A DNA stretch of 64,000 bases from Lasiodiplodia sp. COLG20 (lineage: Eukaryota > Ascomycota > Dothideomycetes > Botryosphaeriales > Botryosphaeriaceae): contig VNWV01000001.1 of NCBI GenBank assembly GCA_009801085.1, forward strand, positions 6,634,001-6,698,000. The letters run 5' to 3'. The translations under genes and the position numbers were made by a program. Below, in pieces: positions 1 to 11,059 of this stretch. Numbering within the stretch: the stretch's first letter is position 1; each line of letters opens with the position of its first letter. Below the pieces are notes generated by a model. The model was not told where the DNA came from and did no database searches. It worked only from the letters and a program-made list of their open reading frames with translations.

Positions 1-546
1 TCAATACGATCAAACTCTATAACACCTTTCATCACATCCGGCGGGAACTTCCAGAAGCTCTCCTTCGTCTCGGGGTTGTGCACGAACCGTCGCCCCAGCT
101 TCGTCTTGACGAGCACCCACGGCGCACAGTCCGGGATCGCATACTTGTGCTTGGGCCTATCCTCGGGCTGGTGGCGACGACGGTCCTGGTAACCATGGCC
201 ACCGCGGAAGCCGCCGCGGCCGCCGTGATGCGGGACAGGGAATTGCTGCAGGTATTGCCCAGGGAAGCCGGCCTGGTACGGCGCGCCGGGGAAAGCGTTT
301 TGGTCATAAGGCTGGTGGACTGGAGGCTGTGGTTGAACAGGCTCGGGGACGGCGACAGGGCGTTGATAGGTCGACTTTTTAGTCTCGGCATTGTAGTAGT
401 AGGTGTGGCCTGCGACGAGTGTGAGTTGTGAAAGACTATGGAGGATGCAATTGCGGACCTGAGGGAGCTTTATGCTCAGTCCAGCCCGGAGGCAAGGGGG
501 GCAGGGCAGGTGCCGCAGGCGCGGGCTTGTAGGTCGACTTCAACAT
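1..546 (-). CDS. WW-domain pre-mRNA splicing factor, URN1/dre4-like (partial, 3' end outside window)
   Basis: Exons (minus strand) 546-459 and 409 to below 1; the 49-bp intron 458-410 starts GTCCGC and ends GCAG. The start at 546 gives MLKSTYKPAP followed by a proline run and a first WW domain: PPLPPGWTEH, then GHTYYYNAETKKSTYQRP across the splice. A Gly/Arg/Gln-rich linker (GGRGGFRGG) leads to a second WW-like unit (PWVLVKTKLGRR, HNPETKESFWKFP). Two WW units in a protein starting this way are typical of the fungal URN1/dre4 group of spliceosome-associated proteins, which carry FF domains further on. Those would lie beyond position 1 and are not visible, so the exact family is an inference. 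The gene is divergent from the proteasome gene, with 241 bp between the starts. Confidence 0.8.
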
Positions 547-787
547 GGCGCGCAGGACGTGTGGATGGGGAGGTAGTGGGCGGAAAGTTGGTCGCGGGCG
601 ATGATGCTTTCGGTCTTGGCGCGGCGGGCGCTGGATCTACGCGTCGGAGCTTGCCTGGAGCTCGCCCATCACCACAACCACCATCCACCGACAACTCTTC
701 GCCCTCCCGCCACGCCCTCATCCGCCGCTGCTCCATCGATTCGCTCCCCGCAGGCCCTCGTCCAAACCCGCATAGCCGCCGTTCAAC

Positions 788-1737
788 ATGTCTCGGAGAT
801 ACGATTCAAGAGTCAGCCGTCCCAAGCTTGCCTCGCTGGCCCGGCAGTAGTAGCTCACAGTGTGCACGCAGACGACCATCTTCTCGCCCGAGGGCCGCCT
901 GTACCAGGTCGAATATGCGCTCGAGGCCATCTCGCATGCCGGCACAGCTCTCGGTATCCTCGCACAGGACGGCATCGTGTTGGCCGCCGAGCGCAAGGTC
1001 ACCAGCAAGCTGCTGGAGCAGGACACCTCCGCCGAGAAGCTGTACATCCTCAATGAGTGCGTCCGCGTCACACCCATGCCACCTTTCCTCGAATAATCTA
1101 ACGGAACCCCGCACAGCAACATGATCTGCGCAGTAGCAGGCATGACGGCCGACGCCAACATCCTCATCAACTACGCCCGCCAGGCCGCCCAGCGCTACCT
1201 GCTGACCTACAACGAAGACATCCCGTGCGAGCAGCTGGTGCGCCGGCTATGCGACCTGAAGCAGGGCTACACGCAGCACGGTGGTCTGCGTCCCTTCGGC
1301 GTGTCCTTCATCTACGCCGGCTACGACCCGCAGCGCCAGTTCCAGCTGTACCAGAGCAACCCGTCCGGCAACTACGGCGGCTGGAAGGCCACCAGCGTCG
1401 GTGCCAACAACGCCAGCGCCCAGAGCTTGCTCAAGCAGGACTACAAGGAGGAGTGCGACCTGAAGGAGGCCTGCGGCCTGGCCGTCAAGGTGCTCAGCAA
1501 GACCATGGACTCGACCAAGCTGAGCAGCGAGAAGAGTGCGTTTGGATCATTCCCATCTCTTGTGATTGGCCCCCACTTGCTAACGTCACACCAGTCGAGT
1601 TCGCTACCGTCGGCCGCACCAAGTCCGGCAAGATCTACCACCACCTGTGGTCCGCTCCCGAGATCGATGCCCTGCTCAAGGAGCACGGCTTGGCGAAGCC
1701 CGACACGGAGAACACCGAGGGCGGTGCGGCGGAGTAA
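788..1737 (+). CDS. PRE9: 20S proteasome subunit alpha-3 (PRE9/PSMA4)
   Basis: Four exons: 788-811, 872-1056, 1117-1535 and 1595-1737, joined over 59-60 bp introns into 256 residues, the usual length. The first exon holds only eight codons (MSRRYDSR). It must be joined to [18 protein letters not shown] to rebuild the N-terminal alpha-subunit signature that gates the 20S core. Later blocks ([65 protein letters not shown]) match the alpha-3 subunit rather than other alphas. It is a structural, non-catalytic ring subunit of the nuclear and cytosolic proteasome. The C-terminal tail is short and acidic. I looked for a PACE/Rpn4 element in the short upstream region and saw none. Confidence 0.95.
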
Positions 1738-3496
1738 AAGATTGAAAATCGGGCTGGATGGCCGATGTGATGGGATTTCTTGCACTGGCGGGAGCTATGA
1801 CGGATTACACGAATGTAATATACCTGCCTCTTCATGAGATTCTGATTCTTGAACGACAGAAAACTTGAATAGAGGTATAGATGCCCAAGTTTGCGGTGAT
1901 GCTTCTGTGGAACCTTGATTCAAAGTGAAGAACAAAAACCCCTACCATGGCTTTTCATGGTGTGCTTGGCTGCAAGTCGACCCCGGGGACGACATATCCT
2001 AATGTGGCTATAAAACGTACATATCTAGTCCTATGAATGATCTAACTCTATCTAAATATTGCTGACATTTATCATCACTAGTTCCTGATCCTCACCATTT
2101 AATGATAATGCTGCATCGCCTTCATATTACACGAAAAGACCCGCAATGAATTAATACTCGAAAGACATCTCCAACGAAAACGAGTAAGTTGTTGTCCTCC
2201 GCACGAACACAAACACACCAAGTAATCTCGTCCCAGTAAAGTCCAGCAATTGACTGTTGATCAGTCATGATATTTGCTAGACCTCAGTCTGGGAGATGAC
2301 ACTGGTGGTTGTGGACAGAGGAGAAAGGCCTAGGAATGGGAGAGGGTGGGGCGTTTATGTAGAGTTCGTAGGCCGCACTAGAGAGGCGAGGCACGGGGTA
2401 TGTGTGTCTCGGGGAAGAGGGTATGAGGAAATATGGATACGCACGAGCATATGCGCAGAAGCACGAGGTAGTATCATCTTGTTGAAAGGAGTGCACGAGC
2501 GCATGTTAGGCGCGAGACATGGGGTATAACGCATGGGAGGCGTGACCGCGAAAAGTGTTGTAGCATCCGTTCATCATTCAGCTTTATAACACTTGCTCAA
2601 ACTTCACCAAGTTACCATTAATTATTATTCAGGCCAATTGCAAAATTAATCAGCTTTCTATGCAAGCCTCTTCACTTTTGCGGAGGGGCAACATCCAGCA
2701 AGGCCAATGCGGAGAGCAAAATGCCGGGCTCTTCAACCAAACAACAAAATCCGAGAAGAATTAACAAAACGAAAAAGCAGCATCAACGGTTCATGATGTG
2801 GGGCATTAAAACAATTCAACAATAGTTCGTGACAAGAATATGGAGCTTCGTTAGTCATCATCATACCACAACACTTATGCACACGATTTGGAAGTGAAGA
2901 AGCGGGAAACAAAAAGGGAATGGCACACGTAGCTCAGATCTGTAATCTTTAAAAAGTATAACCAAAGCACGGCAGTCATGCCTCCTATCCACTTGCTTCT
3001 CCCCTTTCTGTTAATCTTTGTGGTCTACAGAGGCTAGAAGCTCCTGCATTTACTTATAAGCAAACCGCCCTCGCCGTTCCACATCCTAGACACGTGGATA
3101 GATCGCTAGTCATACTTTTCTACTATCCAGGCGTACGTAGGCTATGACTTGCGTACAAATTCACGTCACCAATGATTTCGCCAATCTATGGAAGCGGTGC
3201 ACGGGGTGGGGGCAGCAATTTGGAGCAATGTTCACTACTCTTCGGCTGCAGTCAATTAAAAAACTGCCACCGTAGAGTGAGTGGATTTGTTAGCAAATAT
3301 CGAACCGATTAACCGAAGGAAAGGTGCGATGCAGAGGTCTATGTTCGCTGCTGATTTTTCTTCACATCAGTTCTGGATGTTTGCTGTCAAGGGTCGTCCA
3401 TATACACAATTAATGAAGAATTTCTCACCACAGCTTCGGAATGTGAGCCAAATAGCCAAGATTTCATTTCCAACAGCCCAAACACTATTTACAAGC
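1738..3496. other. AT-rich intergenic region
   Basis: About 1.76 kb between the stop of PRE9 and the stop of RAD4, so it holds two 3' ends. It is AT-richer than the flanking genes. Reading frames inside it (for example 2296-2529) are short, lack splice-supported continuation and resemble no family. No repeat, transposon end or RNA gene was recognised. Confidence 0.5.
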
Positions 3497-6400
3497 TCAA
3501 TCACTAACCACTTCTTCCGCGAGCCACTCTGGCTCTGCATCTTCATCCTCCGGATCGTGCGAAGGCAACGAATCTGCGTCGTCGCCCGAAGATGCTTGTT
3601 CCGGATCAGCCGCCTGCTCGACCTCCTTAGGCGATTGTGCTTTTGTCCTCGATGGTTGCGCATCGCCTTTTGAATCCAACTGGCCAATGTTGCTCCCCTG
3701 TGGTTGAGTATCCAATGTTGGCCCGGTCTCTTGAGCAAGAGCTCTGACGGGTTGAGATGCATCATCCTGATCACCTGTTAATCTTTGTTGCTGGGCAGGC
3801 TCGTCGAGGGCGTTAGCCGTCTCCGGGCTCTTGGAAGCCATGGTGGGTGCTTCTGCCTGATCCTGTTGGCCTTGCGGTTGCTTAGGTGAGGTATGGTTAA
3901 CGCTCTGCTGAGCAGTCGTATCCTCTCTCACGAAGCCACCACCCACTTCCTCATCATCTGGGATAAAGCCTCCACCTTCGTCAGGCAGAAATCCGCCGCC
4001 GTCTTCTGGAACGAAGCCACCACCACCTTCAGGGATGGATCTGCCTTCATCTTCGGGAATGAAGCCCCCGCCTTCCTCTGGAAGGAACCCGCCTCCGCCA
4101 ACTGACTCTTCGTCATCGTTGGCACCGTCGAAGCCCTGGTGCGATACGAGCCGCCGCACAGGCGCACTTTCCATGATTTTGCTCTTGAAAAGATCATCTC
4201 CGGTCTCTTGCGCCTCGTCTTCTCCTCCTTCATCAGGCAAGAAGCCTCCAGCCTCGCCACCATCGTAGTACTCTTCATCATGCCCAGCAGCCGCCAGCAT
4301 CCTCCCCGCCGTCGGCTCCGCCGGCTTCTCGCCCGCGCCCTCCGCCAAGAAGAAGCCACCAGCCATCTCCTCCGCCCGCACCCTCTCCTGCTCCTCCCTC
4401 TCCTCCGCCTCGACCCGCTCCCTCATCTCCTTCTCCATCTGCTTCCGCTCATCCGCACTCGCATACTCCTGCACGCGCTCCAGCACCCTCAACCCGAGCA
4501 AAAACTTCCGCCACAACCGCACCGCCTCCCTGCTACGCCGCTCCCGCTCATCATCCTGCTCGGCGTCCCGCATCCCCTCGAGCACGGCGCGCACGGCATC
4601 AGCGTTCTCCTCCGCTACGACGACGCCCTCGACGACGGCGGTGCCGTGGCGCCCGCGGAAAGTGAAGCCGGTGACGGCGTCAGCGTAGTCGACAGCGAGC
4701 ATCCGCGCAGCGATGCGGGCGCGCGCATCGCGAATGTGCGCGCCGCCCGGCGGCACCATCGACGGGACGTAGACGTCGAGGTTGCCGAAGGCGTTGCGCG
4801 GCACGCGGCCGCGGACGCAGGGCGGCGGGACGTACAGATCCGTCTGGAAGGGGGCGTAGAGGGCGGCGCCGAGCGAGTCTGCGTCTTCATTTTCATCGTC
4901 GTCGGCGAAGGGCTGTCGTTGTCTTGAGCGGCGAGGTTTGGCGTGCTTGAGGGGTTGCTCGCCCGGCTTGATTTCGCGGCCCAGCCGGTACCACTTGTCG
5001 GCCGATTTGAGCTGGTGGACGTCGCGCCGGCGGTAGATGGGTTCGAGGTTGGTATTGGCGGCGGTGCCAACGTTGACCTTGCCGCATTCGTGCTTGGGGT
5101 GGATGACTTCGTTGTGCTTGAGGTGGCGCTCGAGGACGTAGTACGGGTGGTCTTTGAAGTCTTGCACGTTTTTGGGCATTTCCTCTTGGGCTTCGCGGCG
5201 TGATAGCTCGGCGTCCTCGACTTGGTCTCTATCCTAGTTGGGGTTAGTGATAGCTCTCGAGGATGTGTGACTTGGTTATAGTGATACCAATATTGCTCTC
5301 CTCCTGAACAGTTTCAAAGCCTTTCTCCACCAACGGTCGCCATTTTCGGTTGATTCAACGCGCAATTTCCTAGTCTTTGCATTGTATGCTTTTGCGTATC
5401 GACGAGTGACATCTTTTGCTACGCCGTCATCCTCAAAGGCTATGGCGTATGCCATGCTCACATCAGGGTCGCTTAATGGTGGTTCGAGGCGTGACGGTTT
5501 CGCAATTGTATCGGTGGCGATTGGATCCACTGTAACCCATTTCTGTTGCGCAGAATTAAAGGCCTCGACCCAAAAGACCGGAAATCGAGGATGAGGAATT
5601 GTTTTATTCGGTTTCACAGGTGACGTGGTAACTGCTTGGCGCGGAGATGAGGAATTCAGTCCAGGGCGCCCGAGTCTCGTGATCCTCTTGAGAGGTGTTG
5701 CTTTTGGGGGTGGTGTTGTCTTTTTGTCGCCGAGATCATCTGCATACACAACCTTTCCTTGATCATTGGCGGAAGATGCTGGAGTAGGCTGAGCACCGGC
5801 AAATGGAAGTGGCTGAAGAGAGCAAATCAATCTAGCATCCACCCCTAGCGATCTAAGAAAGGCGCAAAAAAGCATTGCACCGGTATCTGGCGATCCCTCG
5901 AATGAAATTGCGGCTTTGTGGAAGTCTGAGATGTCCATAACCGGGTCTGCGTTTTCAGGGATCTTGAACTACGACTAGTCAACACATATCCCAGTTTGAA
6001 CTCAATTGTGTGACATACAACTTCCAGCTCCTTGGTGTCGTGAGCCCATTTCGCTCGTCTTAGCCCTAGGGATGTGATTTTGAATTTCTTCCATGCATCC
6101 TTCGCAAGGATAAGACCGTCATTGAACGCTTTGGATGCCGCGAGCTGTGACTGGTTCGGATCGGGCGTGAACAGATTAATGATCCGAGAGCTTCGAAATC
6201 TCTTTAGGGAAGACTGCAGTCATGTTAGAAATCTGCCGTCTGGGGCATAGAGCGCGTGCATACCTGGACCTTGTCGTCATTACACCATGCATTGCGGATA
6301 TGCGCGTTGTACAGCAGACACAGAACATGCATTTTGTGGATGTGGAGTCTCATGGCTCTTTCAGCAGCAGTAGCCGCTTTCCTACGGGCTCTGGCCGGCT

Positions 6401-6830
6401 TGTTCTTTGCGTCATCGTTGCCTATCTCTATCTGAAGAGTCTCTTCTGCTTGGGCTTTCGTAAGCGGCGGCAGGACAGCATCCGTATTTTGCTGGTTCAG
6501 ATCCACTTCCTCCCAATCCATGTCGCTCTCATCGGACTCAGAGTCATCGATGATGGTCTGCAGCTTTGGTGTATCATCTTCTAGCCCATTGCTGCTTTCC
6601 CGATCAACTGCATTAGGCAGGGCAGGCTCCTCAGCGGACGTCTCGACTTTGCGCTTCTTCAGGGGACGAGTATCTTCGTTGTTATCCGCCGCAGCCTCTA
6701 CGAGCATCTCTTGGAAGACATCAGGGACAGCGGCGGCTGGCGCATCATCCAATCGCTTGTTCCTGGTTGATCTTCGAGTTGCTCTGGGCGTGCCGGCTGC
6801 CTTCCCTACTTTTGCCTTCGCTCTCGCCAT
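3497..6830 (-). CDS. RAD4: DNA repair protein RAD4 (XPC homologue)
   Basis: Four exons on the minus strand: 6830-6264, 6213-6019, 5968-5288 and 5233-3497, with 50-54 bp introns; 1059 residues. Rad4/XPC recognises damaged DNA in global-genome nucleotide excision repair with Rad23. A basic, acidic-patched N-terminus (residues 1-150) precedes the transglutaminase-fold region, seen as RLHIHKMHVLCLLYNAHIRNAWC and FWVEAFNSAQQKWVTVDP. The join RRRAIL/DRDQVEDAELSRREAQ leads to the BHD domains from about residue 500 (MPKNVQDFKDHPYYVLERHL, then YRLGREIKPGEQ, then NLDVYVPSMVPPGGAHI). The C-terminal third is disordered, Glu-rich, and contains a degenerate GGGF(L/I/V)PE repeat at about residues 855-915. 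Start choice: first Met of the conserved frame (MARAKAK). Confidence 0.95.
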
Positions 6831-8188
6831 GTTGACAAGCCGGAATCATCGGAAGTGTGTGTATGCGAGTACGTGGTGGATAAATTGCCGCTGGCACCGA
6901 TTACACTGTTCACGACCGTCCTATGTACAAAGACCGGCGCGACGCCCTGGCGGTCGCTGAGCGTAGGTAGGGCTTTCGAGACAAGATATGCCAGGTTCAA
7001 GTGCGCGTGCTGTTGCGAATCGAGGGATGTGGCTTCGCGCGACGGGGGCGAGTCCGGTGGGTCACAAGGCGTTTGCGGTGCTGGAGGTGTTGAAGAGAGC
7101 GCAATCGCATCAAGGCGAGCGATGACGTTAGAGTCGCGCTGCGCGCCATCATGTGACCGTGCCGCAATTGGACCAAACTTACCCGGCGAACATCGCTTTT
7201 TCACGTCACGACCCATCACTCACTTGCGTCTTTCCACTTCCACTTTCATCACGATGACAATTCGCCCTCTCCCCGGGATGTATGATGCGTTGATCCATCA
7301 TGGTACTGTGGGAGCACTTAACCTGGTACGTCGGAACTCTCAACGTACGGTTACCTACGCGTCACGTTGCGGCAAGAACCCGGACAGCCCAGACGCGCTA
7401 TGCTCGTGGAAATCTAGCTGTTCACGCCATTGACCGTCGTCTCAGATGGACTTTTGCTTGAGACTTCCATCTTCGCTTCGGGTGGTCTCTGGGCTCGTCC
7501 TGCTTCCATGTGGGGTTGTCTGACATGCCACTGCTGAGACTCGACAGACGTCCCGGGATGTTGCATTCTCTTGGCGACCTGACCGATTGGAGAGCTTGAA
7601 GTTTGTATTTGAGTGGAATCTGCGTAACAAGCCGACCTTGGTTGCACGGATTGGGATGCCCAAAGGCCGGCGTCCCCACCCAACAACGTCGTGGAAAACA
7701 CCGTCCTTTGGTCGTTACCTAGCAAGCAGCTTGTCTTCGTGTGCTCTTTATTCTAAGCGCATATCCCATATGCCCAGCATGTATATGAAGGCGTCGCTCA
7801 AAGCCTCACCCCTTGTGGCTGCTCATCAACTCCTGCCACGTCTCTCCGAGTTACCGAGTTCGGCAAGAGCGGATTGCCAGCCGGCGGCACCTGGCCGATT
7901 CCGACGCCCCGTGCGACACGCCGTTTGCTGGTTGCTTCCTTTCTGCTTTCTCGGCTCTTCACGGCTTCCGACATTGTCACCCTAGCCCTAACTTCTCGAG
8001 CTCATCTTGATCCACATAAACCGACCCCATTTCTTCGAACCTGGAGCATTCTAGTAAGTCACCCATGGCGGGCCGTGCAGTTACTACCCACCTGACCTTT
8101 CAATTCGAATATCTAGGTGAGAGGCGCCCGGAACCAGCCACTCCTCACCACCAAGCTCTGCCCAGCGCAGAGTCGCGGTGAAGTCGTC
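6831..8188. other. Intergenic region between divergent RAD4 and the P1B-ATPase
   Basis: About 1.36 kb of shared upstream sequence. A probable 5'-UTR intron of the ATPase runs from about 8053 (GTAAGT) to 8116 (ATCTAG), just before the coding start. Other reading frames here (6855-7433, 7251 onward) have no recognisable domain or splice continuity and are taken as non-coding. Confidence 0.45.
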
Positions 8189-11059
8189 ATGGGCCGACCA
8201 TACGACATCGAGGACACGGACTCTTCCACGTTGGTCGAATCTAGCATCTCCAAACAATCCATCTTTGCGAGGACTCGCAGTCTATTTGGTCGTTTTACTA
8301 CCCGTATTCCTGGATCCAGCGGTCGTCACGAGCAGCATGCCCATGGCAGCCATGATGGAGGACACCACGGGCCCCAAGCACCACGCAAGGCACCATGCTG
8401 CGGACCTGCGCTTTGCACCTCTGAAGAATCCCTTCCCATGCCACTATTTGTGAGGCATGACTCTGGTGACTTTGAGAGGAAGGAACCCCAGTATGAGAAC
8501 ATCAAGCTCAGCGTATCCGGAATGACCTGTAGCGGATGTGAGAGGTCGCTGCAGAGAGCACTGGAAAAGCTACCCTCTGCAAAGGATATCCACACCGATA
8601 TGGCCACCTCGCAAGCTCTGTTTTGCATCGACGTGAACGTCATCTCAGTTGATGAAGCACTACACCACCTCCGCCACACTACTCCTTACGACATCAAGCA
8701 GGTTGTTGAAGCAAGAGAAGGCTCTCAATTCCTGTATGTTCTGGTCGAGAATCCCAAACGCCTATTCCGAGGCCCTACTCCACGCGGTGTGAAGAGCGTC
8801 AAGAGTCAAGCCGAAACAGCCAACGGCAAGACAGAAGTCCGGATCGAGTATGATCCACGGTCCATACTACCGCGAGATCTTGTTGAGAAAGCATTGGCCG
8901 ATACTAGCGCAGAGTTGGCGCCCATGCCGCCTCCTGACTCTGTGGCTGCTGGGAGGAAGCACCTGCGGAGAGAGCTGATGTACTTCATCATCGCTCTGGT
9001 CTTGACATTTCCTGTCTTGATCCTCTCGTGGGTACCGCTATCTATTCCGGAGTTCAACAAGCAGATTGTGTGCCTTTTCCTCGCCTCCGCTGTTCAGCTC
9101 TCGGCCTGGGAATTCTATCCTAACGCCTTCAAGAGCTTGTTTCACTCCAAGCTGGCCGACATGGATCTTCTTATCGTGCTCAGTACCACTGCTGCGTACG
9201 TCTTCTCAGTGGTAGCATTCGCCCTCTACGGAAGTGGAAGCCCATTATCGGAGAATTCTTTCTTCGAGACCAGCACCTTGCTGGTCACACTCATCAGACT
9301 TGGTCGGTACATGAGTGAGCTTGCAAGACAGAAAGCGACGGAGTCGGTATCGATCCGAACATTGCAAACACCTACAGCCCAACTACTCACGAAATCTCGC
9401 ATCGAGACTCGAAAGATCGATGTCCGTCTGTTGCAACCCGGCGACACGTTCCGCGTGCCGCCACATACCCGAATCCCCACGGATGGCATTGTCGTGTACG
9501 GCGGCTCACAGGTGGACGAGTCAATGATGACTGGAGAATCGCACCCAGTTGCAAAAGGAATCGACTCCAACGTCACAGCTGGCACCATGAACCTCGACGG
9601 TCAACTCGATATCTCCGTCACTCGGATGGCATGGGAGAATAGCATCAGCCAGATTGGTGCTCTTGTCGATAATGCCGAATTGACCAAGCCGAAGATCCAG
9701 GCCCTCGCTGACCGGGTAGCGAGCTGGTTCGTCCCTTCCATTATTGCCATTTCCACCAGTGTTTTCTTGGCTTGGGTACTTGTGGGCATCCTTCACCTCA
9801 AGAAGAGTGGAACTGATGCGGTTGTGGGTGCTACATCCTACGCAATCGCGACACTAATAGTTTCATGTCCTTGTGCCATCGGTCTCGCTGTTCCCATGGT
9901 CATCGTCATCGCCAGCGGAGTCGCCGCGAAGCACGGTGTGATCTTCCGAGCACCGACAGCTATCGAAACCACGAAAGGCGTAACACACGTGGTTGTTGAC
10001 AAGACAGGGACGTTGACGGAAGGCAAGCTATCCGTCATAGCGGGGAAGTTCATATCCAAACCTCGGGCATCTACCTTGCCTTACCTCCTCGGACTCGTAT
10101 CCGGCCAGAAACACCCAGTTGCATCGGCTGTCGCAGAGTGGATCCTCACGAAAGGAACCCAGGATAGCATTAACTTCGATACGACGACTGTCATCGTCGG
10201 AGGTGGCATTGAAGGTAGACTCGACGAAGAGGGTGTCGTGGTCCGCGCTGGTAATTGCGACTGGCTGGGAATCACTTCCTCCGACCAGGTCCTCAATTTC
10301 ACGAGCAGGCTCAACTCGCCGCCATCACCATCCACTGAATCGCCTGTCTACCAGCACACGCTCGACTACACCGTTTTCGGCGTAACGGTCAACGGCGAGC
10401 TCCGCGCCCTGTTCGCGCTCCGTGATGTCCTTCGTCCCGAAACAGCCTCGGTCATATCGTCGCTCCAGTCACGCCATATCTTGATATCCATCGTGTCTGG
10501 CGACGATGCACGGAGCGTCGAACACTGCGCGCATGTGCTCAACATCCCGACATCCCACACGCTTTCGCGCTGCTCGCCGGCGGACAAGGCAGCGTACGTT
10601 TCGTCAGTCCAAAAGGCAGACCCCCGTGGCATGGTGCTGTTCCTCGGCGACGGCACGAACGACGCAGTCGCGCTCACGCAGGCAACGATCGGCATGTCCA
10701 TCGCGGGGGGCACAGACGTCGCAAAGAGCGCGGCAGACATCATTCTCGCGCGGCCAGACCTCCGCGGACTGCTCATCGCCATGGACGTGTCGACACGGGC
10801 AGTTAGGCGGGTGTGGTTCAACTTCGTGTGGGCCGCGATCTACAACTTATTTGCGGTGCTCCTTGCGGCGGGCGCCTTCGTCTGTATCAAGACGTCTGGG
10901 AAAGTTGGGTCCGTGGACGAAAAGGGGGGCATCAAGATCCCGCCGGAATTTGCAGGGCTGGGAGAGATTGTGAGCATCTTGCCTGTTGTGCTCATTGCTT
11001 TTTCGCTCCGGTTCGCGAAGTTTACGAGACATGGCGGGCAGAGCACGAGAAGCGAGTGA
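8189..11059 (+). CDS. P1B-type heavy-metal-transporting ATPase (Cu/Cd, Crp1/Pca1-like)
   Basis: Single-exon gene, 956 residues from the ATG at 8189 (MGRPYDIEDT). The same frame is open upstream, but only from a GTG. The N-terminus has a His-rich stretch (HEQHAHGSHDGGHH), a CC pair (KAPCCGPALC) and one HMA metal-binding domain with GMTCSGC near residue 111. Then come the A-domain loop MTGES (about 447), the transmembrane metal site SCPCAIG (CPC, about 559), the phosphorylation motif DKTGT (Asp about 604), an HP dipeptide (GQKHPVAS) and the hinge GDGTNDAVAL (about 819). This set defines a P1B ATPase that uses ATP to export soft metals. The last membrane helix reads GLGEIVSILPVVLIAFSL instead of the Met/Ser-Ser pattern of ordinary Cu(I) pumps, hence the tentative Pca1/Crp-type call. 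Substrate (Cu, Cd or both) is not decided by sequence. Confidence 0.9.
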   Translation: MGRPYDIEDTDSSTLVESSISKQSIFARTRSLFGRFTTRIPGSSGRHEQHAHGSHDGGHHGPQAPRKAPCCGPALCTSEESLPMPLFVRHDSGDFERKEPQYENIKLSVSGMTCSGCERSLQRALEKLPSAKDIHTDMATSQALFCIDVNVISVDEALHHLRHTTPYDIKQVVEAREGSQFLYVLVENPKRLFRGPTPRGVKSVKSQAETANGKTEVRIEYDPRSILPRDLVEKALADTSAELAPMPPPDSVAAGRKHLRRELMYFIIALVLTFPVLILSWVPLSIPEFNKQIVCLFLASAVQLSAWEFYPNAFKSLFHSKLADMDLLIVLSTTAAYVFSVVAFALYGSGSPLSENSFFETSTLLVTLIRLGRYMSELARQKATESVSIRTLQTPTAQLLTKSRIETRKIDVRLLQPGDTFRVPPHTRIPTDGIVVYGGSQVDESMMTGESHPVAKGIDSNVTAGTMNLDGQLDISVTRMAWENSISQIGALVDNAELTKPKIQALADRVASWFVPSIIAISTSVFLAWVLVGILHLKKSGTDAVVGATSYAIATLIVSCPCAIGLAVPMVIVIASGVAAKHGVIFRAPTAIETTKGVTHVVVDKTGTLTEGKLSVIAGKFISKPRASTLPYLLGLVSGQKHPVASAVAEWILTKGTQDSINFDTTTVIVGGGIEGRLDEEGVVVRAGNCDWLGITSSDQVLNFTSRLNSPPSPSTESPVYQHTLDYTVFGVTVNGELRALFALRDVLRPETASVISSLQSRHILISIVSGDDARSVEHCAHVLNIPTSHTLSRCSPADKAAYVSSVQKADPRGMVLFLGDGTNDAVALTQATIGMSIAGGTDVAKSAADIILARPDLRGLLIAMDVSTRAVRRVWFNFVWAAIYNLFAVLLAAGAFVCIKTSGKVGSVDEKGGIKIPPEFAGLGEIVSILPVVLIAFSLRFAKFTRHGGQSTRSE

